DNA of 38,361 nucleotides. Origin: Gammaproteobacteria bacterium. GTDB taxonomy: Bacteria; Pseudomonadota; Gammaproteobacteria; Pseudomonadales; Azotimanducaceae. Below the pieces are notes generated by a model. The model had not been told where the DNA came from and ran no database searches. It saw nothing but the letters and a program-made list of their open reading frames with translations. Of this stretch, positions 10,293 through 18,220 are shown piece after piece (the stretch's first letter is position 1; each line of letters opens with the position of its first letter). Location of the stretch: contig JABJED010000398.1 in the NCBI GenBank assembly GCA_018665025.1, positions 1 to 38,361 of the forward strand, written 5' to 3'. A program made the translations under genes and the position numbers.

Positions 10293-11327
10293 ATGACTCA
10301 CTTCCCCACTACACCTAACGCGCTATCGGCAGACTGGCTCAGTGACGTGCTGGGCTTTACGGTTGAAAACTTTGAGGTCACATATTTCGCTGAAGGTATC
10401 GGAATCCTATCCATGGTGACTCGGTTGCTGCTGACTACCGCGCCAGAGAACCCCCAATCACTGATTGCCAAATTTCCCTCGCCAAACGCCACGAACCGCG
10501 AAATTACTCGCACCTATGGCATGTATGCGCGTGAAGTCATGTTCTATCAGGATATCGCTGACAAACTGGAGATGCGGTCGCCTCAATGCTTCTATACGGC
10601 GATAGACTCGGCGACGGATGACTTCGTCATGCTGCTGGAAGATCTAGGCCATTTGCCTGTCGGCGACCAGGTGACTGGCTGCACGCTGGCCGAGGCAAAG
10701 TCGGTCCTTTCAGCAGCGGCAGCGCTGCACGCCAGCAGTTGGCTGGCAACCGAGTTCCCAAACCTGATTTCACACAACAACCCAGCTCAGTGCGCTGGCC
10801 AGATCAACGGTTTTCAGATAGGTTGGCCAAAGGTAAACGCGATGTTTCCTGAATTGATTCCCCGAAGCGCTCAGATTGCCAGTGAACGGATGCCGCACTT
10901 TGTACCGAAATTGCTCAACGAGATGTGCCAAGACCCGATCTGCATCTCACACGGGGATATGCGCTTAGACAATATCTTCTTCGACGGCAGCGAATGTGTG
11001 TTCGTGGATTTGCAGTCGGTGGCTACTTCCGCTCCTGAACAGGACGTTGCCTACTTCATTACGCAAAGTGTGCCGCCCGCCGTGCGGGCCGAAGCGGATC
11101 TTGTAGCCTACTACCACTCCGAGCTAACAAAACGCGGCATAGACTACGATTTGGCTCGTTGTCGGGAGCGCTACCGAGTGTGCGCGCTGTACCTAATGTG
11201 TTTTGCGGTGAGCATTGCAGGTGAACTGGATTTGCAGAACGAGCGCGGCCAGACCTTAGGCAGGACGTTGCTCAGTAATTCCTTAAGCGCGCTGGATGAA
11301 TTGAACGCATTTGAGCTACTTCGTTAA
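10293..11327 (+). CDS. APH/EcKL-like small-molecule kinase
   Basis: This 344-residue phosphotransferase has the aminoglycoside-kinase/ecdysteroid-kinase-like fold. Visible motifs are the nucleotide-binding Lys in SLIAKFPSP (Lys60), the acidic hinge MLLEDLGH, the catalytic loop SHGDMRLDNIFF (His220, Asp222, Asn227) and the metal-binding Asp in VFVDLQSV (Asp239, DLQ instead of DFD/DWE). The ATG at 10293 after AATAGGAAAA is chosen; the frame is open upstream to 10107 but that overlaps the P450. EcKL enzymes phosphorylate hydroxyls on steroids and related compounds, so it could phosphorylate the product of the P450/SDR. Antibiotic resistance is an alternative I consider less likely. Confidence 0.85.
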   Translation: MTHFPTTPNALSADWLSDVLGFTVENFEVTYFAEGIGILSMVTRLLLTTAPENPQSLIAKFPSPNATNREITRTYGMYAREVMFYQDIADKLEMRSPQCFYTAIDSATDDFVMLLEDLGHLPVGDQVTGCTLAEAKSVLSAAAALHASSWLATEFPNLISHNNPAQCAGQINGFQIGWPKVNAMFPELIPRSAQIASERMPHFVPKLLNEMCQDPICISHGDMRLDNIFFDGSECVFVDLQSVATSAPEQDVAYFITQSVPPAVRAEADLVAYYHSELTKRGIDYDLARCRERYRVCALYLMCFAVSIAGELDLQNERGQTLGRTLLSNSLSALDELNAFELLR

Positions 11328-11598
11328 GCCGCATTGCTAATTCACGCGCTGGGGCCCAGGCGACTTATACTCCTGCCGCAATTTCAGGTTTTCTTTCTGC
11401 AAGCGGGGCTTTCGGCTAGCTACATCTTGGTCGACCTTGGCCGGATATAAGAAGAATTAGCCACATTTCTCACACTGCTTTATTTACATGGCGAAGACCC
11501 ATTTTATTCTCTGCACCCATGTCATCGAGAAGGTCTTGTCCCTGGCAAATTGTGAAACCTGCGCCAATTCATCCTCTGACTTTCTCGGTACGGCATAC

Positions 11599-11778
11599 GC
11601 TCCCAACCTGCTCCGGGGCGAGCGGCTTAAGCGTGTATTTGATATCGATATTTCTGTCTGGCCGCTGTGCGGCGGCACGCTGCGGGTGATCGTAGATATC
11701 ACCGATCCGGACACGATCCAGACCATTCTGGCGCATCTGAGGCAAGGGCCGCAAAACGATCTCTTTGCCGCTAGCTGA
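11599..11778 (+). pseudogene. IS91-type transposase C-terminal remnant, copy 2
   Basis: The segment encodes APNLLRGERLKRVFDIDISV, then WPLCGGTLRVIVDITDPDTI, then QTILAHLRQ, and ends PQNDLFAAS. The LKRVFDIDI...CGGxLRVI pattern is the C-terminal zinc-knuckle-like end of IS91-family (Y2 rolling-circle) transposases. The first expected Cys of the CPxCGG pair is Trp here (VWPLCGG). The frame can be read back to an ATG at 11488, but residues before about 37 show no transposase similarity that I recognise. The catalytic Tyr region is absent, so the gene is dead. The 224-bp IS91-type end follows directly. Confidence 0.82.
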
Positions 11779-12001
11779 TGGTTGAAACCAAGGCAGCGCA
11801 TTTATCCCTGCGCCAACAGAAAATTATGTTGGCTAATCGTCCATCACCAGGTCAGCCAATAACCACAAACAACAAAAAACTTGGTAGCGTTTAACCACTA
11901 CTCGTCATACAGCCCCAATCTTTCATCAAACAAGCAGGCAATCGTGCTGGTTCGATACTCAGACTTTCGATCGAAAAGCCCTGTTATAATTCCTATCCTC
12001 A
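11778..12001 (+). mobile_element. IS91-type element 3' (oriIS-like) end, copy 2
   Basis: This is the same 224 bp as at 1-224 and 14345-14568. It begins in the transposase stop codon and ends TTCCTATCCTCA, with the palindrome TTTCGATCGAAA at 11965-11976. It has diverged mainly in its first 60 bp and is closest to copy 1 in the central CAGCCAATAACCACAAAC stretch. In IS91 biology, replication begins at this end and can run past the other end into neighbouring DNA. The SDR-P450-kinase cassette, lying on the transposase side, could therefore be captured cargo. Confidence 0.8.
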
Positions 12002-12255
12002 TGTACTGATCACGCGATGTACGATGGTAAGTACGCGACTCATGACCTTTGGATTGGTTGCGAAAAGGTAGCGAAACGGGAACGGCACACGCAGCACCCA
12101 TTGTCGAATCCGTCTCTTGGGCAAAACCTCTTGCGACAGAAGAGACCAATTTTGAGTAACCCCCTACACAGGAAGACAAGTAAGTTAAGCCACATTTCTC
12201 AAAGATCGAGCAAGTACGACACTGACTAAATAGCAAGCCATCCCGGTGGTCCGAC
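12002..12255. other. Spacer between IS91-type end copy 2 and the acyl-synthase operon
   Basis: No gene is supported in these 254 bp. The stretch AGCCACATTTCTCA (12188-12201) also occurs at 11459-11472, in front of the copy 2 transposase remnant. It may therefore be a trace of the 5' side of the same IS91-type element, or a leader the two cassettes share. No clear -35/-10 pair or terminator was found. Confidence 0.4.
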
Positions 12256-13413
12256 TTGATTCTGGATCCATTTCCCCACGGCAAATTTATCCAGTATGCT
12301 CACGACATGATTCGAGACGGAATAAACCAAGCCGAGACAAATGAAGAGAAGGAAGCGGTCTATCGCTTTCGATATGATATCTACGTCACCGAGATGGGGC
12401 GCTACGGGACCTCCGCCGATCACGATCGCAAGTTTCTAGTTGAGCCGGAAGATGCCACGGCCCGAATTTTCTACGCTGCCCAGAACAACAAAATCGTTGC
12501 GACCTCGCGAATGAGCTGGGGTGGGGACGCGCCATTCACCGAGCACCTAATAGAACATTATATGCTCGCACCTTTCATCGCGGAATTACCCGCGGAAACC
12601 ATGGCCGTCGGCGAGCGAGGCATGGTAAAACCGGAGCTGAGGGGCAGTCCGATTTTTCAACAGCTTGGCGAGTTCACCGCGGAGTTCATCCGCGCCAATA
12701 GAATCCAGCTCGTCTTCGGCGCGTGTGAGCCTCATCTGCTCAGTCTCTATGTAGGACAGGGAATGCGCACATTTTCCAAGAAAAATATAAACAGCGCCGA
12801 AGCCGGCTACCTCATTCCCATTGTTTCGGTGACCGAGGATATCGAGTATCTGCGCCGAATCGGTTCTCCGAAGGCCGAGGCCACCAAGGATTGGGGAGAA
12901 GACGCACGCATCCCCACTTGTGTGGAACGGCTCATTACCCAGGGCGGAAATATCATGAGCCAACGGCTAATCGATTCAGGGGCCTATCTCGACCAGATCC
13001 AGAACGCACTGGCTCCCCTGACGGAAAGCCAGTTCTCAGCGTTGGACGGACTTACCGAAGATGAGGCAGCACGGGCACTGGGGAAGAGCAACATCATCGA
13101 GTGCCAAGCGGGCGACCGCGTGCTCAAAAAGGGTGGCGTAGCTCGGAACATGTTCATCGTACTGGAAGGCCATCTGGAAGTTCGAGACGAAGACACTCTG
13201 ATCCGAGTTCTCTCACCCGGCGACGTATTCGGCGAAATGGCATTTCTTCTGGAACAGCCTCGTGCAGCCGACGTATACGCTGTGAACAACGGTCGGATAC
13301 TTAGCCTCAGCGAAGGTACCCTCCGGAAGTCTATTTCTTCAGACCCGGCAGTTGCAGCAACACTTTTGCTCAATATTTCGAAAATCCTCTGCAAGAGGAT
13401 GCTAAACGGCTAA
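12256..13413 (+). CDS. FeeM-like N-acyl-amino-acid synthase fused to a cyclic-nucleotide-binding domain
   Basis: Residues about 25-200 form a GNAT/autoinducer-synthase-like acyltransferase of the FeeM type: EAVYRFRYDIYVTEMGRYG (33-51), RIFYAAQNNKIVATSRMSW (70-88), VGERGMVKPELRGSPIFQQL (118-137). FeeM-type enzymes take acyl chains from acyl-ACP to make long-chain N-acyl amino acids. A linker (about 200-277) leads to a Crp/PKA-type cyclic-nucleotide-binding domain (278-385). Its phosphate-binding cassette VFGEMAFLLEQPRAADV carries the ligand-contacting Glu327 and Arg336. No DNA-binding HTH follows. The TTG at 12256 is one possible start and ATG at 12307 another; neither has a strong ribosome binding site. 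The stop overlaps the cyclase start. A PEP-CTERM-associated acyltransferase or a protein acetyltransferase are alternatives. Confidence 0.8.
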   Translation: MILDPFPHGKFIQYAHDMIRDGINQAETNEEKEAVYRFRYDIYVTEMGRYGTSADHDRKFLVEPEDATARIFYAAQNNKIVATSRMSWGGDAPFTEHLIEHYMLAPFIAELPAETMAVGERGMVKPELRGSPIFQQLGEFTAEFIRANRIQLVFGACEPHLLSLYVGQGMRTFSKKNINSAEAGYLIPIVSVTEDIEYLRRIGSPKAEATKDWGEDARIPTCVERLITQGGNIMSQRLIDSGAYLDQIQNALAPLTESQFSALDGLTEDEAARALGKSNIIECQAGDRVLKKGGVARNMFIVLEGHLEVRDEDTLIRVLSPGDVFGEMAFLLEQPRAADVYAVNNGRILSLSEGTLRKSISSDPAVAATLLLNISKILCKRMLNG

Positions 13414-14099
13414 TGGCGATCCACCAGGCGTGTCATCCCAACAAACTACTACATGACGAGAAAACGGAGCCGCATGTGAAGCTCGAAAAAGGCCATGATT
13501 ATCTTTTCGCCCTGTTGAGCGAACGCAATGCGAACCCGGATCGCGCTAACAAAATTGATCGTTTACTCTGGGAGGAACTCGGAGACCAGGGCGCAATCCT
13601 GGCTACTGATAGCTCGGGTTTCACGCGCATCACTCGAAAACGAGGGACGCTCCATTTCTTATCAATGATCCAAAAGGGATTCGCAATGTCCCTGCCCATC
13701 ATCAAGCGCGAAGCAGGTACGCTCGTCAAGCAAGAGGCGGACAACATCCTCTGTACTTTTCCCGAGCCACTCAATGCAATGAGGGCGGCCGAGGGCATCC
13801 GCAAAAAGCTCGAGGCGCACAACCAATCGATAGAGGACTCGGATTCTCACATCCGTTACTCGTTCGGGATCGGCTACGGGAGTTTCCTACGCTTCAGCCA
13901 CGACATATTCGGTGACGAAGTCAATGTCGCTTCCAAGCTAGGGGAAGACACCGCGACCGAAAACACCATCCTGGTCAGTAAAGCCGCTTACGGCAGGCTC
14001 GGGGAAGTGCCGGCGCAGTGGTCTCTCACTTCGCCGAAAATCGTCAGCCTTGGAGGCACAGCACTAGAATATCGGGAAGCAGCGCATCAGCCAAAATGA
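13413..14099 (+). CDS. Class III nucleotide cyclase (predicted adenylate cyclase)
   Basis: This 228-residue soluble protein has a single class III cyclase domain (about 58-225). Metal-binding Asp66 (ILATDSSGFT) and Asp110 (VKQEADNILCTF) are present. So are the adenine-selecting pair Lys106 and Asp164 (FSHDIFGDEVNVAS) and the ribose/phosphate Asn171. The transition-state Arg four residues after that Asn is Lys175 (NVASKLGED), a substitution that could lower activity. No membrane, HAMP, PAS or GAF sensor is fused; residues 1-57 are polar and of unknown role. Its ATG overlaps the preceding stop (TAATG at 13411-13415), so the cyclase and the cyclic-nucleotide-binding acyl synthase are made together. 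cAMP is the likelier product. Confidence 0.85.
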   Translation: MAIHQACHPNKLLHDEKTEPHVKLEKGHDYLFALLSERNANPDRANKIDRLLWEELGDQGAILATDSSGFTRITRKRGTLHFLSMIQKGFAMSLPIIKREAGTLVKQEADNILCTFPEPLNAMRAAEGIRKKLEAHNQSIEDSDSHIRYSFGIGYGSFLRFSHDIFGDEVNVASKLGEDTATENTILVSKAAYGRLGEVPAQWSLTSPKIVSLGGTALEYREAAHQPK

Positions 14100-14225
14100 C
14101 CCCGGCGCGCAGCATTCGGGTCATTGCTGTCAGGGAATGGGAAATGGGTTCGGGAGATTCGCTTCATAACGATGGCATCAGAAGATCGACTTCAGAGAAT
14201 CGAACGCAGAGCTGAGACTGCTGGC

Positions 14226-14345
14226 ACCGATCCGGACGCGATCCAAACTATTCTGGTGCATCTGAGGCAACGCGCGCCCCCTGATGCTGGGCGCCGGCAA
14301 AGGCCGGGGCCGGGGCCGCAAAACGATCTCTTTGCCGCTATCTGA
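14226..14345 (+). pseudogene. IS91-type transposase C-terminal remnant, copy 3
   Basis: From 14226 the sequence realigns with copy 2 (11701 onward): TDPDAIQTILVHLRQ, ending PQNDLFAAI and TGA (14343-14345). Relative to copy 2 it carries about 42 extra GC-rich bases encoding RAPPDAGRRQRPGP. Upstream of 14226 the similarity stops abruptly, so only the last 39 codons of the transposase survive. The 126 bp between the cyclase stop and this point hold no recognisable gene. Confidence 0.8.
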
Positions 14346-14568
14346 TGGTTGAAACTACGCCAGCGCATTGATCCCTAAGCCAACAGAAAAGCACCTTGGC
14401 TAATCGCTCATCACCCGGTCAGCCAATAGCCACAAACAACAAAAAACTTGGTCGTGTTTAACCACTAATCGCCATACCGCTCCACTTTTTCATCAACCAA
14501 GCAGGCAACCGATCTGATTCGATACTCAAACTTTCGATCGAAAAGCCCTGTTATAGTTCCTATCCTCA
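14345..14568 (+). mobile_element. IS91-type element 3' (oriIS-like) end, copy 3
   Basis: This third 224-bp copy starts in the transposase stop codon and ends TTCCTATCCTCA, with TTTCGATCGAAA at 14532-14543, again 25 bp from the end. The terminus lies three bases before the stop codon (14572-14574, minus strand) of the GlcD-like gene. This is therefore the right-hand border of the accessory block. In the one-ended IS91 model the cyclase/acyl-synthase pair on its left would be the cargo brought in with this end. Confidence 0.8.
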
Positions 14569-14571
14569 ACC

Positions 14572-15951
14572 CTAGAGCAATTTCCCCGGATTCATAACTC
14601 CGTCTGGATCAAATATAGTCTTGATCGACCTCAGGGACGCTATCTCTTGTTCACTCCGACTGAAGTGAAGCTGTCCCTTTTTCATCAAACCAATTCCGTG
14701 CTCAGCAGATACACTGCCCCCAAACTCCTGGACGACCGCAAGAACACTTTCGCTGACCTGCTCGCATTGTTTCTTGAACTGGACGGTCAACATTTCTGCT
14801 GGCTTGAGGATATTAAGATGTAGATTGCCGTCACCAATGTGTCCGAACCATACAATCTCAAAGTCCGGGTACGATATGCCTACCAGTTGCTCAACCTCAT
14901 GCAAGAATTCAGGAACCTGGCTTACCCTGACCGCGATATCATTCTTGTAGGGTGTTCGAGACGTAATGGATTCTGAAATTCTTTCCCGGTACTGCCAGAG
15001 GGATCGATTCTGGCTCTCACTTGACGCCACTATCCCGTCCGTCACCCATCCCTGACTGGTACATCGCTCAAATGCCGTCAGCGCATCGGCTAATGCCTGC
15101 TCGCCCGGGTTCTCAAATTCGAGCAACACGTAGAAAGTAGACGGTGTCGCGAACGGCGACTCAAGATCACTTTGCGAGACTACAGATTCCAGTGCGTTGT
15201 GGGAAAAAAACTCAAATGCATTGAGGGTTATGTGTTCACGAAACGCCGTCAGAATTTCAAGGCAATCTTCCATCCTGGACGTGGCTAGCAACATCACGGT
15301 AGCTTTCTCTGGCATTGCGGCCAACTGGACAGTGGCCTCCACCACAAACCCCAGCGTACCCTCACTCCCAATAAAGAGGTGTCGCAGATCGTAACCCGTG
15401 TTGTTTTTTGTCAGCCCCTTGTTGAGTTCGAGAAGCTCTCCGGCTCCGGTAACCACCTTCAAGCCAGAAACCTGCTGCCTGGTCATCCCGTACCGCAGAA
15501 CGCGAATGCCGCCGGCGTTCGTCGCAATATTGCCACCTATCTGACTGGAACCACTGGACGCAAAATCAACGGGGTAGAATAGACCTTTCTCTTTTGCAAA
15601 GGTCTGCAGGTTTGCCGTGATAACACCTGGCTGGACGGTGACTGAAGCGTCTGCCGAACTGAAGTCGAGGACCTGGTTCATCTTCTCGAAGGAAACAACA
15701 ACCTCCCTGTTGATCGCACAGGCTCCACCCGACAAACCGGTTCGTCCGCCAGACGGGACAAGCCCAATGCCTGCCGTTCTCGCAAATTGAACAAGCTGGA
15801 TAACCTGCTTTGTTGTTCGTACGAACACGATGGCGATTGGGTCAGGCTCAAAAAAACGTGTCCAATCCAAGCCGTACGCAACCAGGTTGCTTTTTTCATC
15901 CGAGACATTTTCTTCCCCAACAATCTCTTTCAGTCGCGGAAGAATATCCAT
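14572..15951 (-). CDS. GlcD-like FAD-linked D-2-hydroxyacid dehydrogenase
   Basis: This 459-residue FAD-binding oxidoreductase is of the glycolate oxidase GlcD/D-lactate dehydrogenase group. The FAD_binding_4 domain (about 35-215) contains VPSGGRTGLSGGACAINREV and GGNIATNAGGIRVLRYGMT. The C-terminal FAD-oxidase domain has WFGHIGDGNLHLNIL and SAEHGIGLMKKGQL, holding the substrate and metal residues. It ends FDPDGVMNPGKLL, the normal family end, so the adjacent IS91-type insertion did not shorten it. It starts 7 bp after the fba stop and is the last gene of a tkt-pgk-fba operon. Substrate (glycolate, D-lactate or D-2-hydroxyglutarate) is unresolved; GlcE/GlcF partners are not seen. Confidence 0.9.
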   Translation of the reverse strand: MDILPRLKEIVGEENVSDEKSNLVAYGLDWTRFFEPDPIAIVFVRTTKQVIQLVQFARTAGIGLVPSGGRTGLSGGACAINREVVVSFEKMNQVLDFSSADASVTVQPGVITANLQTFAKEKGLFYPVDFASSGSSQIGGNIATNAGGIRVLRYGMTRQQVSGLKVVTGAGELLELNKGLTKNNTGYDLRHLFIGSEGTLGFVVEATVQLAAMPEKATVMLLATSRMEDCLEILTAFREHITLNAFEFFSHNALESVVSQSDLESPFATPSTFYVLLEFENPGEQALADALTAFERCTSQGWVTDGIVASSESQNRSLWQYRERISESITSRTPYKNDIAVRVSQVPEFLHEVEQLVGISYPDFEIVWFGHIGDGNLHLNILKPAEMLTVQFKKQCEQVSESVLAVVQEFGGSVSAEHGIGLMKKGQLHFSRSEQEIASLRSIKTIFDPDGVMNPGKLL

Positions 15952-15958
15952 TACGCGT

Positions 15959-17023
15959 TCAAATAGCTTTCTGGTTTAGCTCACCAGAGAGATACCTATC
16001 TGACATTTCATCCAGAGTGATTGGTTTTATTTTTGAAGCGTTACCTGCAGTACCGAAAGCTTCATATCGAGCAATCACGATATCTCGCATCGCATCCTGA
16101 GACGCTGCCAGATATTTTCTTGGGTCGAATTCAGACTTGTTCTCACTGAGAAAACGCCTGGTGGCGCCTGTAGACGCCAGCCGGAGATCAGTGTCGATGT
16201 TTACTTTTCGTACGCCATGCTTAATACCCTGCTGAATCTCTTCAACAGGAACGCCGTAGGTTTCGGGTATTTCACCACCGTTCTCATTAATGACCTTTAG
16301 CCAATCCTGAGGAACACTGCTCGACCCATGCATCACAAGATGCGTATTAGGCAGCGCCTGATGAATCTTCTTGATGAGATCTATTGACAGAATATCGCCC
16401 GTTGGTGGCCTGGAGAATTTGTATGCACCATGGCTTGTACCAATAGCAATGGCCAGCGCATCGCAATTTGTCTGTGCGATGAAATCAATCGCCTGCTCCG
16501 GGTCCGTGAGCATCTGGTCCATGGTCAGGACACCAGCTGCACCCACACCGTCTTCTTCTCCTGCTTCACCGGTTTCCAATGATCCCAGGCAACCCAACTC
16601 ACCTTCCACAGTCACGCCACAGGCATGCGCCATCTCTACTGTTCGCCGGGTGACCTCAAGGTTGTACTCGTAGCTGGCGGGTGTCTTTTGATCTTCGAGC
16701 AGCGAGCCATCCATCATCACCGACGAGAATCCAAGCTGGATACTTTTCTGGCAGTCACCAGGTGAAGCACCATGATCCTGGTGCATAACAACGGGGATGT
16801 CAGGGAACTCCTCTACCGCTGCGAGTATCAGATGTCTGAGAAAATTTGGGCCAGCATATTTACGTGCACCAGCCGATGCCTGGACAATCACAGGGCTGTC
16901 TGTTTGCTCTGCGCCCTCCATGATGGCGCGTATCTGCTCCAGGTTATTCACGTTAAACGCCGGAACCCCATAATCGTGCTCTGCCGCATGATCTAAAAGT
17001 TGACGCATGCTTACTAATGCCAT
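15959..17023 (-). CDS. fba: Class II fructose-bisphosphate aldolase
   Basis: This 354-residue Zn-dependent aldolase cleaves fructose-1,6-bisphosphate to DHAP and glyceraldehyde-3-phosphate, or the reverse in gluconeogenesis. It has the class II motifs [16 protein letters not shown] near the start, the zinc ligands in [13 protein letters not shown] and [23 protein letters not shown], and [11 protein letters not shown] with [11 protein letters not shown] near the end. Its form matches the Calvin-cycle subtype (CbbA-like), though no RuBisCO is seen here. GGAGAG precedes the ATG. It follows pgk after 24 bp and precedes the GlcD-like gene by 7 bp. Confidence 0.96.
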   Translation of the reverse strand: MALVSMRQLLDHAAEHDYGVPAFNVNNLEQIRAIMEGAEQTDSPVIVQASAGARKYAGPNFLRHLILAAVEEFPDIPVVMHQDHGASPGDCQKSIQLGFSSVMMDGSLLEDQKTPASYEYNLEVTRRTVEMAHACGVTVEGELGCLGSLETGEAGEEDGVGAAGVLTMDQMLTDPEQAIDFIAQTNCDALAIAIGTSHGAYKFSRPPTGDILSIDLIKKIHQALPNTHLVMHGSSSVPQDWLKVINENGGEIPETYGVPVEEIQQGIKHGVRKVNIDTDLRLASTGATRRFLSENKSEFDPRKYLAASQDAMRDIVIARYEAFGTAGNASKIKPITLDEMSDRYLSGELNQKAI

Positions 17024-17047
17024 GATCTGCTCTCCAAATTAATTAGG

Positions 17048-18217
17048 TTACTCGCCCCTTGCTTCAAGGGCGGCTACTGCCGGTAGGGTTTTACCTTCAA
17101 CGAACTCAAGGAATGCACCACCACCGGTAGATATATACGAAATCTTGTCGCTGAGTCCAAACTGTTCGATTGCTGCGAGGGTATCGCCGCCGCCCGCTAA
17201 TGAAAATGCCTGACTCTCAGCGACACTAAGGGCTAACGCTTTGGTACCTTCAGCGAACTGCGATATTTCGAATACTCCCACAGGGCCGTTCCACAGGATA
17301 GTCCCAGCCTTGCCCATCATCTCACAGATTGCCGCCGTACTATCCGGACCTATGTCCAATATCATCTCGTCAGCTTTGACTTCGTGCACCGACTTGATCA
17401 CAGCCGTTGCATCCGCTGATAGCGCCTTCGCAACGACCACATCTGTTGGCAACGGAATATGAACCCTGTCCAGCAGCTGTTTCGCCGTACCCGAGAGGCC
17501 AACTTCACAAAGTGATTTACCAACGTTGATCCCGGTTGCGGCCAGGAAAGTATTGGCTATGCCGCCGCCCACCACCAGTGAATCCACTTTTTCGACCAGT
17601 GAGTTAAGAACCTCAAGCTTTGTAGACACCTTACTGCCACCAACGATCGCTGTCATGGGCCGTGCCGGGTCCGCAAGTGCTTTCCCGAGCGCCGACAATT
17701 CCGCGGATAGCAGTGGTCCCGCGCAGGCAACTGGCGCAAAACGAGCTACGCCCTCAGTACTGGCCTGTGCCCTGTGCGCTGTGCCGAAAGCGTCCATCAC
17801 AAAGATATCTGCTAACGACGCCAGTTTTTTGGAGAGGCTTTCATCGTTACTTTTTTCACCAACATTGATGCGAATATTTTCAAACAGAAGGATGTCTTCA
17901 TCACCGAAAGAAACCCCCTCCAGGTAACTGGTTTCAAGCCTAACCGTCAGACCTGATAATTCAGAAACCCTTGAAGCAACAGGTTCCAGACTCAATTCCG
18001 GCTGTTGGTCGATCGACAAACCTTCCTGGGGCCTGCCCAGGTGCGACATAACCATCACCTTCGCACCTTGTTTAACCGCATATTCCAGTGTCGGCAGGGC
18101 TGCCCGAATCCTTGCGTCACTGGTTACCTTGCCATTATCGACCGGTACGTTCAGGTCCTCACGAATCAGCACACGCTTGCCGCGAATATCCAGGTCCCCA
18201 AAGCGCAGTATGGTCAT
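17048..18217 (-). CDS. pgk: Phosphoglycerate kinase
   Basis: This 389-residue enzyme of the lower glycolytic pathway interconverts 1,3-bisphosphoglycerate and ADP with 3-phosphoglycerate and ATP. The N-terminal signature [29 protein letters not shown] and [19 protein letters not shown], the nucleotide-domain [13 protein letters not shown], and the closing [13 protein letters not shown] and [13 protein letters not shown] are all present. Length is normal. The start codon is 3 bp after the tkt stop (TAAGCGATG), so translation is probably coupled. Confidence 0.97.
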   Translation of the reverse strand: MTILRFGDLDIRGKRVLIREDLNVPVDNGKVTSDARIRAALPTLEYAVKQGAKVMVMSHLGRPQEGLSIDQQPELSLEPVASRVSELSGLTVRLETSYLEGVSFGDEDILLFENIRINVGEKSNDESLSKKLASLADIFVMDAFGTAHRAQASTEGVARFAPVACAGPLLSAELSALGKALADPARPMTAIVGGSKVSTKLEVLNSLVEKVDSLVVGGGIANTFLAATGINVGKSLCEVGLSGTAKQLLDRVHIPLPTDVVVAKALSADATAVIKSVHEVKADEMILDIGPDSTAAICEMMGKAGTILWNGPVGVFEISQFAEGTKALALSVAESQAFSLAGGGDTLAAIEQFGLSDKISYISTGGGAFLEFVEGKTLPAVAALEARGE

Positions 18218-18220
18218 CGC

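Noticed and set aside
11488-11598. A separate small gene beginning at the ATG at 11488
   Set aside because: The frame runs straight into the transposase remnant and its first 36 residues show nothing recognisable; it may be only a fused leader of the broken element.
11484-11801. Minus-strand 105-codon frame opposite the IS91 remnant
   Set aside because: The plus strand carries a clear transposase C-terminus; the minus frame has no recognisable domain.
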